NCBI RefSeq assembly: GCF_006658505.1
Contig: NZ_VFUZ01000022.1
Coordinates: 1 to 64,000 of the forward strand
Direction: 5' to 3'
DNA from: Mesorhizobium sp. B2-4-15
Lineage (GTDB): Bacteria > Pseudomonadota > Alphaproteobacteria > Rhizobiales > Rhizobiaceae
Length of the DNA stretch: 64,000 nucleotides
A program made the translations under genes and the position numbers. Shown one piece after another: positions 55,452-64,000 of this stretch (the first letter of the stretch is position 1; each line of letters opens with the position of its first letter). Under the pieces are notes generated by a model. That model searched no databases. It saw only the letters and a program-made list of their open reading frames with translations, and was not told the DNA's origin.

Positions 55452-56174
55452 CTATTTCCAAAACAAAAACATGAGTGGAACTATGATGGCGGTCAAAAGA
55501 CCATTCAAGCCGATTCCGACCGCGGCAAATGCAGCGCCAAGTTCATTGCGTGCCGCGACCTGGGCGGCCGCGACGCCACTACCAGCAACACCCGCTGCCA
55601 GTCCGTGTGCGCGCCAGTCTCGAATGTTCAATCGATGCAGCATTTCCTGGCCCAGAATAGCCGCCAGAATTCCGCCGAGGATGGCGAGCGCGGCCGTCAG
55701 TGCGGGTACGCCTCCAATCTCAATTGAGACTGCCATGGCAATAGGCGTTGTGACGCTCTTTGGCGCCATGGAGAGGGCAACATCTTTCGTTCCACCGAGG
55801 ACCCAAACGATAAGGACGCCACTGATGATCGAGGTCAGCGAACCGGCGATCAACGCGATGCCGATGCTGTGAAGGTTGTGTCGAACAAGATCAATGTTCT
55901 TGGCAAGCGGAACGGCTAAGGCAATCGTCGCAGGCCCGAGAAGGAAGTTGATGAACTGGGCGCCCGCGAAATACGACTGGTAAGTTGTTCGCGTCAGCAG
56001 CACGATCGCAGAGACGACTGCGATTGAAATCAGGACGGGACTAGCAAGGGCTGAACCCGAGAACCACTTCTGGATCACGAGACCAAACACGTAGGCGCCG
56101 AGCGTGACGGCAAGCCAAAGCAAGGGTGTCGCGGAGAGAGGGATCCAGACATGTTGGAAGACATTGTTGCTCAT
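55452..56174 (-). CDS. lrgB: LrgB/CidB-family membrane protein
   Basis: A 240-residue protein with about seven hydrophobic segments. GPATIALAVPLAKNIDLVRH, SVTTPIAMAVSIEIGG and the C-terminal ARNELGAAFAAVGIGLNGLL are the conserved blocks of the family. LrgB works with LrgA in holin/antiholin-like control of murein hydrolysis in Gram-positive bacteria, and in plants and some bacteria in glycolate/pyruvate export. Start overlaps the lrgA stop by four bases. A divergent LysR gene 150 bp upstream of lrgA is the likely regulator, a standard arrangement. Confidence 0.93.
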   Translation of the reverse strand: MSNNVFQHVWIPLSATPLLWLAVTLGAYVFGLVIQKWFSGSALASPVLISIAVVSAIVLLTRTTYQSYFAGAQFINFLLGPATIALAVPLAKNIDLVRHNLHSIGIALIAGSLTSIISGVLIVWVLGGTKDVALSMAPKSVTTPIAMAVSIEIGGVPALTAALAILGGILAAILGQEMLHRLNIRDWRAHGLAAGVAGSGVAAAQVAARNELGAAFAAVGIGLNGLLTAIIVPLMFLFWK

Positions 56175-56566
56175 AACGTCCTCTCACTGTTGATAAGGGC
56201 CACTTTTGTATGACGGGTCCGGCTCGTCCAATGCATTACGAAGCCGGTGATGGCGACACTCAGGATCGTCGATCCAACTAGCCCAACAAGGATTGGTAGC
56301 CATTCGGCTCTGAGCAGGCCGCCTTGCGAAATTACACCAACACCGGCGGGTACGAACAGGAGGCCCATGTAACGGATGAAGGTCTCTGCCGTGCGTTCGA
56401 CCTCGACCGGGATGTTCCGATTTGTTCCGGTTTTCTGCCAACAGACCAACAACGCGCCGAGGAAAAACATGCCTATTACGGGACCAGGGATAGGCAGCGA
56501 AAGAAGCTCTCGCAGAACCTCCCCGGTCAACTGGCAGCCTACAAATAGAAAAATTGCGGCGAGCAT
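56171..56566 (-). CDS. lrgA: LrgA/CidA-family holin-like protein
   Basis: A 131-residue protein with four transmembrane helices: MLAAIFLFVGCQLTGEVLRE, then LPIPGPVIGMFFLGALLVCW with the conserved IPGPVIGM, and LLFVPAGVGVISQGGLL. Length is typical. It pairs with LrgB. Divergent from the LysR gene at 56715, with a promoter region of about 150 bp between them. Confidence 0.93.
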   Translation of the reverse strand: MLAAIFLFVGCQLTGEVLRELLSLPIPGPVIGMFFLGALLVCWQKTGTNRNIPVEVERTAETFIRYMGLLFVPAGVGVISQGGLLRAEWLPILVGLVGSTILSVAITGFVMHWTSRTRHTKVALINSERTL

Positions 56567-56714
56567 ATTCGTTCCTTAGACATCGCATCTCCAGGCTCAC
56601 ACTCGGAGGCCCATGTCGTGCTTTTTTTTAGAAGACATGCAAAGATAGGCGTGTGGGGCTGCCTCTGAAATCACCTTTTGGGCAAAAGACTATTGCAGAG
56701 GGGGAGGGTTTCGC

Positions 56715-57644
56715 ATGGACTATTTTGCGGCAATGGGAGCGTTTGTGCGATCCGTCGAGCTCGGCAGTTTCTCGAAGGTGGCGGCCGAGAGCGGCATGAA
56801 GATCTCGACCGTGTCGCGGTACATCGCGGCGCTCGAATCCGACCTCGGCGCCGCGCTATTCAACAGGACCACGCGACGGCTGAAGCTGACAGAGGCGGGA
56901 CGCACCTTTTATGAAAAGGCGGTCCAGGTTCTGATCGATCTCGATGATGCAAGGCAGATGACATCGGCGCTGAACAGCAAACCTCAGGGCGTTCTGCGGA
57001 TCAATATCCCAAGTGTATTTGGCAGGCGCCACGTAATGCCGCATATGAAGGACTTTCTCGCCCAATATCCCGACATTACCCTCGATGCGACCTTGACGGA
57101 CCTGACAGTCGATCTCGTCGAGACAGCGACCGATGTCGCTGTTCGGATTGGAGCGCTGAACGACTCGACCCTGATTGCGAAAAGACTTGCCGCTCAGAAG
57201 CGCATGCTCGTTGCCGGGCCGGACTATTTTAACAACGGGAAGATGCCGACAGATCCGACTGACCTCACTCGTTACGAGTGTCTTCCATTCACGCTGAGGC
57301 AACCAGCTCACTGGTACTATCGGCCCGTCGCCGCCCCAGGCGCCGAAATGTCAGAAATTTCCATCAGCGGTCATTTGCGGACGAATGATTCAGAGACGCT
57401 GCGCGATGCAGTACTGTCAAATCAGGGCATCGCTCTTCTGCCAACGTGGCTGGTGGGCGAGGATATCGGTGCCGGACGTTTGGTCACACTTTTGGAGGCT
57501 TGGGAATGGAATATTGTCCCGGAGTTCAATTCGATAATCTGGGGAATCTATCCGCCCAAAAAGGTTGTTTCCCCCAAAGTTCGCGTATTCATCGATTTCA
57601 TTGCTGGCCGTTTCGGCTCTCCGCCCTATTGGGAAAGAACGTAA
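56715..57644 (+). CDS. LysR-family regulator (CrgA-like), divergent from lrgAB
   Basis: A 309-residue LysR protein of the CrgA/DsdC branch: MDYFAAMGAFVRSVELGSFSKVAAE HTH region with KISTVSRYIAALESDLGAAL, then the PBP2_CrgA-like effector domain (VLRINIPSVFGRRHVMPHM, AVLSNQGIALLPTWLVG). It is divergent from lrgA and probably controls the lrgAB genes. GGAGGG lies nine bases upstream of the ATG. Confidence 0.9.
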   Translation: MDYFAAMGAFVRSVELGSFSKVAAESGMKISTVSRYIAALESDLGAALFNRTTRRLKLTEAGRTFYEKAVQVLIDLDDARQMTSALNSKPQGVLRINIPSVFGRRHVMPHMKDFLAQYPDITLDATLTDLTVDLVETATDVAVRIGALNDSTLIAKRLAAQKRMLVAGPDYFNNGKMPTDPTDLTRYECLPFTLRQPAHWYYRPVAAPGAEMSEISISGHLRTNDSETLRDAVLSNQGIALLPTWLVGEDIGAGRLVTLLEAWEWNIVPEFNSIIWGIYPPKKVVSPKVRVFIDFIAGRFGSPPYWERT

Positions 57645-57729
57645 CAATCGCTGACGCTGTAGCTTCCAAAACCATGACCCCGGTGTCCTATCCGGATTGT
57701 CGCATTAGCGTGCGGTCTTCCGTCTGTGA

Positions 57730-58749
57730 TCACCCGTTCATTAGCGAGAGAATGTCGCGCCATTTGGACCTGAATGCCTCGACACAGGCGGGATCGAAAT
57801 GGCTGCCGCTGCAGCGAACAATTTCCTCGTAGGCTTGCTCAGCCAGCCAAGCCGGCTTGTAGGGTCGCTCCGAGCACAAGGCGTCGAAGACGTCAGCCAC
57901 GCTAACGATACGTCCTTCCAACGGGATATCGTCTCCAGCCAAGCCGTAAGGATAGCCGCTCCCGTCCCACCTTTCGTGATGCGTGCCGGCGATGATGGCG
58001 GCCACCCGTGTAAGATCCGTGCAGCCGTCCTCCAGTATCCACATGCCATGCTGAACATGCCTGCGCATGATCTGCACTTCTTCGTCACCAAGGCGTCCGG
58101 GCTTTTGAAGAATCTTGTCCGGGATTGCGATCTTCCCGACATCGTGAAGGGGCGCAGCCAGATAGATGATCCGCGCACGATCCTCACCGAGACCCAGGCC
58201 CAGGGCGATGAGTCGGGCGATTTCAGCCACACGGGAAATATGACTACTGGTTGTACCATCGCGCAACTCCATCGCCCGGGCAAGCCGCCAAACGATCTCT
58301 TCCTCTCTCCTCGCCAGATTGAAAGTGATGGTGTGGACTTCAGACGCCAGATGCCGGGCTATCTTAGTGAGTTCGATTTGCGCTCGGCGCAGCGCAAGCA
58401 AATTGCGTGCGCGCGCCTGAAGTTCGACCCGGTCGAACGGCTTGGTGAGGAGATCGGTCGTGCCGACCTTGATGGCCTGGACGCGAAGCGCGGCTTCGGT
58501 CAACGGAGTGATCATGATGATGGGAACGAGCCGGTAGGGCTCCATCTCCCGGAGCGCCGCGACCAACTCAATCCCATTCATCTTCGGCACGGCGTAGTCG
58601 ATGATGATGAGATCGAATTGTTCCGTTTGGCATTGCTGCATTGTCTCTCGCGAATGCAAGCAGCCGTGAACGGTACAGCCGATTGCCTTCATCGCGTTCA
58701 TTATCGCGGCAAGACTCGACCTGCTGTCGCCGACTACAAGTAAGTTCAC
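57730..58749 (-). CDS. Response regulator with HD-GYP domain (predicted cyclic-di-GMP phosphodiesterase)
   Basis: About 339 residues. A receiver domain (residues 1-120: NLLVVGDSRSSL, phospho-acceptor Asp in FDLIIIDYAVPKMNG, Lys in LLTKPFDRVEL) is joined by a coiled linker to an HD-GYP domain with APLHDVGKIAIPDKIL, HHERWDGSGYPYGLAGDDIP and ISVADVFDAL-like VSVADVFDAL. HD-GYP domains hydrolyse c-di-GMP. The receiver has one acidic residue fewer than usual in the metal pocket (VGDS instead of VDDE), so phosphorylation may be altered. GTG 58749 follows GGGGGA; another GTG lies at 58779. No histidine kinase is nearby. Confidence 0.9.
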   Translation of the reverse strand: MNLLVVGDSRSSLAAIMNAMKAIGCTVHGCLHSRETMQQCQTEQFDLIIIDYAVPKMNGIELVAALREMEPYRLVPIIMITPLTEAALRVQAIKVGTTDLLTKPFDRVELQARARNLLALRRAQIELTKIARHLASEVHTITFNLARREEEIVWRLARAMELRDGTTSSHISRVAEIARLIALGLGLGEDRARIIYLAAPLHDVGKIAIPDKILQKPGRLGDEEVQIMRRHVQHGMWILEDGCTDLTRVAAIIAGTHHERWDGSGYPYGLAGDDIPLEGRIVSVADVFDALCSERPYKPAWLAEQAYEEIVRCSGSHFDPACVEAFRSKWRDILSLMNG

Positions 58750-59140
58750 GGCATCCCCCAACAGAAGGTCCGCAAACACGGAACGGCACCTTTCGCATCA
58801 AAGATATAGATTGTCGGGGAGTCCCGCGTTTGTCCGCCCCAATGCTGAAGGCTCTTCGAACTTCGTGACATGTCGGCCCGCGCTTTTATCGTCTGTCCTG
58901 TGCGAGCCGGTTCCGGCCCATACTCGGTAATCAGGTATTAGGACCCGCGAGGAGGGGTCGCGGTCCACGGGAGCCTGATGATCTGCGACATGGCGGGGAC
59001 CGAGTTCCAAACCAACGGCCGGCTCCGTTCTCGCCCGGATCGAACCGGCACAACATCCTGCTGCGCCGGCCTTAATCCTGGTTACTCCGCGCCGACATCG
59101 ACGAGCAGCAGCGTCCGTGCCGAGCTCGGCGGGTCAGAAG
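58750..59140. other. 391-bp intergenic region
   Basis: No supported gene on either strand. Short open frames exist but lack ribosome sites and recognisable products. It separates the response regulator's start from the DoxX gene's stop. Composition is similar to the flanks. Confidence 0.5.
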
Positions 59141-59563
59141 CTAAATTCCCGCAGGGCTCAGCGACTGCTTCGTGGCAGGCCGCAGTAGATTATCAATTGC
59201 CAACCTGCCAGGGCCGGCGAAGGCGAGATAGAGGAAGATGAAGCAGAACATAATGGCGAGTTCCCCCGTATTCAGCGCAGGCCAGAAGCCTTGCGGCGCA
59301 TGTGCCATCCAATAGGCGGCGGCCATCTCGCCGGAGGCGACAAAGGCGGCAATGCGGGTATAGAGGCCCAAGGTCATCAGCAATCCAGTGACGATTTCGA
59401 TTGCGCCGGCGACGAGCATGATGGTCGGCAGCGGGTAGGAGACGCCGGAAATTGCTGCCGGGAACTGGAAGAACTTCATCGTGGCGTGTTCGAGGAACAG
59501 CAGTGCGGTCACGATCCGCAGAACGGCAAGAACGTAGACTCCCCAATTCTCTGTGTTTGGCAT
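59141..59563 (-). CDS. DoxX-family membrane protein
   Basis: A 140-residue protein with four transmembrane helices: LAVLRIVTALLFLEHATMKF, PTIMLVAGAIEIVTGLLMTL, AFVASGEMAAAYWMAHAP and GELAIMFCFIFLYLAFAGPG. This is the DoxX/TQO small-subunit-like family; the conserved Arg, His and Glu in the helices fit. Small DoxX proteins are often linked to oxidative or aromatic stress, but no function is established. It lies near a DODA-type dioxygenase, 310 bp away and on the same strand. Confidence 0.88.
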   Translation of the reverse strand: MPNTENWGVYVLAVLRIVTALLFLEHATMKFFQFPAAISGVSYPLPTIMLVAGAIEIVTGLLMTLGLYTRIAAFVASGEMAAAYWMAHAPQGFWPALNTGELAIMFCFIFLYLAFAGPGRLAIDNLLRPATKQSLSPAGI

Positions 59564-59874
59564 TGTGTTTTCTCCAATGGCTATTGATATTGGTCAGGCG
59601 GCCGGAGCCTTTTCCAAGTTTCGTCCTTGGCTTGAATGGGCCTTCAACATAGCTTGAGGATCGGCATATTCTCGCGCTTCTAAAACCGCCCGGCCGGCGG
59701 GAACGCGATGACCTCATCGGATACGATAACAACCCCGCTCAGGTCGGGCAGGAAGCTCACCCGTCGAGGTGCCCGCCGAGTTGGCATGACCTCGTCTCCC
59801 GTATCGAGCCGGGCTCGGACTCAATATTCCTCTACCTCTTCCATCATGTCGACTTTCGAGCAACAACTGCTTCT
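59564..59874. other. 311-bp region between the dioxygenase and DoxX genes
   Basis: No gene recognised. It must contain the promoter for the DoxX gene, read leftward, and the end of the dioxygenase transcript. Some short open frames in the right half have no ribosome site and no recognisable similarity. Confidence 0.45.
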
Positions 59875-60765
59875 TTAGGCAGACCGGGACCTAGACAATC
59901 GTGTTCGACCTATGTCGCTCATGGTTTCTCCTTGGAATGAGACAGTTTCGGGCGCGTTGCCAAAGCGAAAACTGGAAGCAGTCAGCCCTCCCGCAAAGTC
60001 CGTCTGGTGGTAGGTGACGGCACCTGGTTCGTCCCTGGCCGCGCCGACTGCCACCATCAGCGGGATGAGATGGTCCTCGCGCGGATGTGCCGCTCGAGCG
60101 AAGGGGACTTTGTCCCATGCCAGCAGCTGCTGGACACGCTCATCGGGCGAGGAGTCAATCAGGGTCTGCCGCAACCAGGCGTCGAACTGGCGAGACGGCT
60201 CATGCCCGCTGTGGTCCCGCATCGCTCCCAGATTGTGATAGCTGAGGCCACTCCCAATGATCAAAACCCCATCGTCGCGCAGGGGTGCCAGAGCTCGCCC
60301 AGCCTCAAGGTGCAGCGCCGGGTCATAGCTAGCATCGAGTGAGAGCTGGACAATCGGGATATCCTCATCCGGATAAAGCGGTTTCATGATGCTGAAGGTC
60401 CCGTGGTCAAAGCCGCGGGTCGGATCAAGCCTCGCCTCGATATCATGTGCGTGCAATAAATCCTGCACGTGCTTCGCAAGATCGGGCGAACCGGGTGCGT
60501 CATATCTAATGTGATAGAGATATTCCGGGAACCCCTGATAGTCGTAAACCATTCCCGGTTTGGCACCTGAGGATATGGCAAACCCCTGCTGCTCCCAGTG
60601 ACCCGAAACCATTAGGATCGCCGCTGGCGCGTTGCCGACCTCGGCCCGCATTTCGATCAGCGATCGCTCAAGCCTGTCGAAATTGCGGCGAAATTCGCCC
60701 TCCATAAACGGCCAAGGGCCACCGCCATGACTGACGAAATACGTTGGAAGGCGAGGTCTGTTCAT
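59875..60765 (-). CDS. DODA-type class III extradiol ring-cleavage dioxygenase family protein
   Basis: A 296-residue LigB-superfamily protein like YgiD/4,5-DOPA dioxygenase. His in YFVSHGGGPWPF, SGHWEQQG, GFDHGTFSIMKPLYP and HPREDHLIPL match the metal-binding and catalytic positions of the family. It would cleave a catechol or act as a YgiD-like enzyme of unclear substrate. The ATG at 60765 begins the family N-terminus (NRPRLPTYFVSHGGG); the frame continues upstream to 61002 across the divergent LysR start and is not used. It is divergent from the LysR gene at 60899, a familiar pair. Confidence 0.9.
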   Translation of the reverse strand: MNRPRLPTYFVSHGGGPWPFMEGEFRRNFDRLERSLIEMRAEVGNAPAAILMVSGHWEQQGFAISSGAKPGMVYDYQGFPEYLYHIRYDAPGSPDLAKHVQDLLHAHDIEARLDPTRGFDHGTFSIMKPLYPDEDIPIVQLSLDASYDPALHLEAGRALAPLRDDGVLIIGSGLSYHNLGAMRDHSGHEPSRQFDAWLRQTLIDSSPDERVQQLLAWDKVPFARAAHPREDHLIPLMVAVGAARDEPGAVTYHQTDFAGGLTASSFRFGNAPETVSFQGETMSDIGRTRLSRSRSA

Positions 60766-60898
60766 CACATTATGTCCTTGCCGAGCGTGCCAGCGAGGCG
60801 GGTGGGAAAACTCACCTCTTGGGATGAAGATGAGCTTTTCACAGATGTTGATCAACGGGTCTTCTGTTGATGCAACGCTTCTTGTATGTTGATGATGG

Positions 60899-61795
60899 AT
60901 GGATACGTTAACGAGCCTGCGGGTCTTCTGCTCGGTGGCGGAGCTTAAGAGCTTCACCGCTGCCGCCCATCGTCTTGGCCTCTCGTCAGCAATGGCGAGC
61001 AAGCATGTGATGCATCTGGAAAATCGACTGGGAACCCGACTGCTGAACCGAACCAGCCGTCACGTCAGCATGACGGAAACGGGCATGCTTTATTTCAATC
61101 AAGTCCGACAAATGCTCGATGGGCTCGACGAGGTGGAAGCCGTCGCGAGCAACGCCACCGTCATCCCGCGTGGAACCCTAAAACTCAGCGCACCCGTTTG
61201 GATCGCCAATATTCTCGTCGCCCGCATGATTGCTGATTATCATCAGCTATATCCCGATGTGCGCTTCGACATGGATCTTAGCGGGCGGATCGTTAATCTT
61301 GTCGACGAAGGCTTCGATCTCGCCCTGCGGGCGACGGCACCCGAGCGGCTGGATCCCAATCTGATCGCACGACCGTTGACGGAGGTCGTCTTTAATCTCG
61401 TAGCGTCTCCGGCCTACCTGTCGCGCGCCGGCAATCCAAGCGAATTGGCGGATCTTAATGGCCACTCGCTTTTGCTCTATAGCGGCATGAATCCCACGGG
61501 CAGTGTGACGTTACCTGCGCCTAACGGTCCGGAGATGGTGGATTTCCGTCCCGTTCTGCAGACAGAAAACGAGACGATATTATATTTGGCCGCACTTGAA
61601 GGCATGGGTCTAGTCTTCCTCCCCCTATGGATGACGCAAACTGACCTCGCCGAGGGTCGGCTGGTAGTGGTTTTACCCGAGGTGATCAAATTCAGATCGA
61701 CCCTTCACGCCGTTTATCCCAGCAGAAGATATCTTTCTGCCAAAGTTCGCACCTTCATTGACTTCTTGGCTTCGCGCAAAGATCTCAGTACGTGA
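60899..61795 (+). CDS. LysR-family regulator (CrgA-like), divergent from the dioxygenase
   Basis: A 298-residue LysR protein: MDTLTSLRVFCSVAELKSFT with HTH LGLSSAMASKHVMHLENRLG, then the PBP2_CrgA_like effector domain (LKLSAPVWIANILVARMIAD, PSRRYLSAKVRTFIDFLASR). The 130-bp divergent space to the dioxygenase should carry their shared control region. Related in type to the LysR at 56715. Confidence 0.9.
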   Translation: MDTLTSLRVFCSVAELKSFTAAAHRLGLSSAMASKHVMHLENRLGTRLLNRTSRHVSMTETGMLYFNQVRQMLDGLDEVEAVASNATVIPRGTLKLSAPVWIANILVARMIADYHQLYPDVRFDMDLSGRIVNLVDEGFDLALRATAPERLDPNLIARPLTEVVFNLVASPAYLSRAGNPSELADLNGHSLLLYSGMNPTGSVTLPAPNGPEMVDFRPVLQTENETILYLAALEGMGLVFLPLWMTQTDLAEGRLVVVLPEVIKFRSTLHAVYPSRRYLSAKVRTFIDFLASRKDLST

Positions 61796-62421
61796 GGCGA
61801 CTTCTATGAGCCCTCTTTGATTGGAGTGATTGAGTCAGATGTGGCGGGGAAGGTTCCATTATGAGACTCCTCGGGATTAACTCTGCACCTGTCGAACCAT
61901 TTGCTCAGGCTGATGCCAGTCATGAATCATGCGCCGTCCACGTCAGCCGGCGGATCCCGACCGATTCCGCGACATGCAGATCAAGCAGTACGGATGGTCG
62001 GCTCAGGACGCCGATCAGTGGATCGAGGATTCGAGGACGATCGGTCCCGAAAGTCTACAAGATCGTCGTTCTGCGATTGAATGCGTTATCGCTTCATGGG
62101 GATTGATGATCCGGACAGCCAGCCCTGGAGCGTCCGGCATTGTAGATGCCGGGTGTCGCCGCGATCCAATGGCGGCCGTCGTAGCTTGCGACGTGCCGCT
62201 GGGGAACGGTGGACGACTCCGCAAATGAAGCGTGCAGATGATCACAGTAGTGTCCGGTATGGGTCAATCCGAGACGTTAGCCCTATCGATTTGAACGTCG
62301 CTATTCGCTTCTCGGACGCTACAAGCTGCCAGTCTGTTATCGGCCCCCGATAAAGACGTTCCTACACAGGACAACGCGCCTGCGCGATCCGATCAATCGC
62401 ATCCAGTCGATCTGGAGCTAG
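61796..62421. other. 626-bp region without a confident gene
   Basis: No protein of known family is encoded. An open frame at 61929-62228 reads as 99 residues (MRRPRQPADPDRFRDMQIKQ...), lacks a Shine-Dalgarno and loses any protein-like look after residue about 55. It may be the remnant of a small gene. Between it and the permease stop at 62422 nothing is seen. The change in texture at 62420 suggests a junction between unrelated segments. Confidence 0.4.
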
Positions 62422-63393
62422 TCACCCCTTCCGCGCCCGCTTCATCACCCGCGCATAAACCTCCCCCACAATGCCGCGCCGAAACACCAGCACGCAGACC
62501 ATGAAGATCAGCCCGGTGGCGATGGTGACCGGGAAGCCGGAGGTGGCGAGCGTGTTTTCCAGCCCGACGACGAGGCTGGCGCCGATGATCGGGCCGACCA
62601 TCGTGCCGATGCCGCCGAGGAGCGTCATCAGGATCACTTCGCCCGACATCTGCCAGGTGACGTCGGTGAGCGTGGCGAACTGGAAGACGATGGCCTTGAC
62701 CGCGCCGGCCAGCCCGGCCAGCGCCGCCGACATGACGAAGGCCGCGAGCTTGTAGTTGGCCACGGAATAGCCCAGCGAAATGGCGCGATTCTCGTTTTCG
62801 CGGATCGAGCGCAGGATCATGCCGAAGGGCGAATTGACGATGCGCCAGATGGCGAAGACGCCGATCAGGAACACCGCCAGCACGAAATAGTAGATGTTCA
62901 GCGGAACGTTCAGGTCGAGAAAACCAAGCAGCGTGCCGCGCGGCACGCCCTGAATGCCGTCCTCGCCCTGGGTGAACGGCGCCTGGACGCAGAAGAAGAA
63001 GAACATCTGCGACAGGGCCAGCGTGATCATGGCAAAATAGATGCCTTGCCGGCGAATGGCGAAGAAGCCCATGACGAGGCCGAGCAGGGCCGCGCCCGCA
63101 GTGCCGAGCAGGATGCCCGCTTCCGGCGGCCAGCCCCACACCTTGACCGCATGCGCGGTGAAGTAGGCGGCGCCGCCGAAGAAGGTGGCGTGGCCGAACG
63201 ACAGAAGCCCGGTATAGCCAAGCAGCAGATTGAACGCGCAGGCGAACAGCGCGAAACACAGCATCTTCATCAGGAAGATCGGATAGACGAAGAAGGGTGC
63301 TGCCAGCAGCGCCAGGATGCCGAGCCCGATCAGTGTCCATTCAAGCCATGCCGGGGTTCTGGCGGCCGTTTCGCGAAGTGTCAGGTCGGCCAT
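62422..63393 (-). CDS. Branched-chain-type ABC permease (LivM), second transporter
   Basis: A 323-residue BPD_transp_2 permease. ACAFNLLLGYTGLLSFGHAT is the conserved LivM block, with the coupling loop SPFGMILRSIRENENRAISL and GGIGTMVGPIIGASLVVGLE near the end. It is separate from the liv-type set at 25-30 kb and differs in sequence. Its start codon lies in the first of three 20-bp repeats that also contain its ribosome site GGAAGG. A LivH-type permease gene precedes it, 46 bp upstream. Confidence 0.92.
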   Translation of the reverse strand: MADLTLRETAARTPAWLEWTLIGLGILALLAAPFFVYPIFLMKMLCFALFACAFNLLLGYTGLLSFGHATFFGGAAYFTAHAVKVWGWPPEAGILLGTAGAALLGLVMGFFAIRRQGIYFAMITLALSQMFFFFCVQAPFTQGEDGIQGVPRGTLLGFLDLNVPLNIYYFVLAVFLIGVFAIWRIVNSPFGMILRSIRENENRAISLGYSVANYKLAAFVMSAALAGLAGAVKAIVFQFATLTDVTWQMSGEVILMTLLGGIGTMVGPIIGASLVVGLENTLATSGFPVTIATGLIFMVCVLVFRRGIVGEVYARVMKRARKG

Positions 63394-63454
63394 GTCAGGC
63401 GTCCCTTCCGACAGGTCAGGCGTGTCCCTTCCGCCATGTCAGGCGTCCCTTCCG
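63391..63454. repeat. Three direct copies of a ~20-bp unit carrying ribosome site and stop-start
   Basis: CATGTCAGGCGTCCCTTCCG occurs at 63391-63410 and 63435-63454; a variant CAGGTCAGGCGTGTCCCTTCCG lies at 63412-63433. On the minus strand each reads GGAAGGGACGCCTGACATG, that is, Shine-Dalgarno, a TGA and an ATG. The rightmost copy contains the LivH stop, the leftmost the LivM start. Confidence 0.85.
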
Positions 63455-64000
63455 AACAGGCCGGCCGGCCGCACCAGCAGCACGATGGCCATGATGATGA
63501 AGACCACGAGGTTGGAGGCTTCGGGATAGAAGACCTTGGTCAGCCCTTCGGCGAGGCCGAGCATGTAGCCGGTGACGATCGCACCGAGGATCGACCCCAT
63601 GCCGCCGACCACGACGACCGCGAAGACGACGATGATGAGATCCGACCCCATCAGCGGGCTCACCTGATAGATCGGCGCCGCCAGGATCCCCGCCAGCCCG
63701 GCAAGGGCCGAACCGAGGCCGTAGGTAAGGGTCAGCAGCAACGGCACGTTGACGCCGAAGGCCTGGACGAGGCGGGGATTTTCGGTCGCGGCGCGCAGAT
63801 AGGAGCCGAGCCTGGTCTTCTCGATCAGCGCCCAGGTTCCGAAACAGACGATCAGCGAGGCGACCACGACCCAGCCGCGATAGTTGGGCAGGAACATGAA
63901 GCCGAGATTGGTGCCTCCCGAAAGCAGCGGCGGCACGGCGTAGGGATTTCCCGACACGCCGTAATAGTAGCGGAAGATGCCCTCGATCACGAGCGCGAGG
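63439..64000 (-). CDS. Branched-chain-type ABC permease (LivH), 5' end beyond window
   Basis: About 187 C-terminal residues of a LivH-type permease are inside the window; the reading frame continues unbroken to base 64000 (…LALVIEGIFRYYYG), so the true start lies outside. Family blocks are GSYLRAATENPRLVQAFGVN in the coupling loop and VVGGMGSILGAIVTGYMLGL. It would be cotranscribed with the LivM-type gene. The remaining ABC genes are presumably upstream, off the edge. Confidence 0.9.
   Translation of the reverse strand, partial: LALVIEGIFRYYYGVSGNPYAVPPLLSGGTNLGFMFLPNYRGWVVVASLIVCFGTWALIEKTRLGSYLRAATENPRLVQAFGVNVPLLLTLTYGLGSALAGLAGILAAPIYQVSPLMGSDLIIVVFAVVVVGGMGSILGAIVTGYMLGLAEGLTKVFYPEASNLVVFIIMAIVLLVRPAGLFGRDA

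Noticed and set aside
61929-62228. 99-residue open frame in the 626-bp gap
   Set aside because: No ribosome site and a protein-like look only in the first half; mentioned as a possible remnant rather than called a gene.

Overview
The window is GC-rich chromosomal DNA from an alphaproteobacterium of the order Rhizobiales, most likely Mesorhizobium or a close relative. This is inferred from gene content (many periplasmic-binding-protein ABC importers, LysR/GntR/LacI regulators, a DUF6481 gene), from dense ATGA stop-start overlaps, and from several families of rhizobial-type intergenic palindromes. No tRNA, rRNA or CRISPR array was seen. The left edge holds the last codons of an IS5-like transposase, and the right edge cuts a LivH-type permease.

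Layout. 1-9.5 kb is a mixed housekeeping and stress stretch: methyltransferase, GFA protein, CDF metal exporter, a tiny lysine-rich protein, a SugE/Gdx exporter behind a two-hairpin guanidine-II riboswitch, DUF6481, two LLM flavin oxidoreductases, AI-2E-family permease, arylamine N-acetyltransferase and an inositol-phosphatase-like enzyme. 9.5-14.7 kb is a LacI-controlled sugar ABC importer. 14.9-22.3 kb is a six-gene operon read leftward from one promoter that carries a dyad over its -10: FAD subunit, fused 2Fe-2S/molybdopterin hydroxylase, a 6-hydroxynicotinate-reductase-like Fe-S protein, UPF0280, DUF1185 and MarR. It resembles the reductive nicotinate route known from Azorhizobium. It is followed by nicotinamidase (22.5 kb) and, after a Liv-type ABC operon (24.9-29.7 kb), nicotinate phosphoribosyltransferase (31.5 kb), so pyridine/NAD metabolism is a theme of 15-33 kb.

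33-49.9 kb holds an agmatinase-family ureohydrolase with an amino-acid ABC importer that lacks a local ATPase, a glycosyltransferase-like protein, an SDR, and a GntR-linked polyamine-type ABC importer with gamma-glutamyltransferase, an AMP-forming CoA ligase and a ketopantoate-reductase-like enzyme.

50.2-55.2 kb is the most unusual part. Four tightly packed genes encode a coiled-coil protein, an 887-residue single-pass protein (cytosolic region that looks longin/roadblock-like, three 136-residue periplasmic repeats, OmpA domain), a Ras/Rab-like small GTPase and a class III adenylate cyclase. I propose it is a trans-envelope small-GTPase/cAMP signalling module. The rest (55.4-64 kb) has lrgAB, three regulators (two LysR, one HD-GYP response regulator), DoxX, a DODA-type dioxygenase and the start of a second Liv-type transporter.

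Palindromic repeats punctuate the window. One copy lies in frame inside the molybdenum hydroxylase gene, and another is fully open where it abuts the start of a membrane-protein gene.
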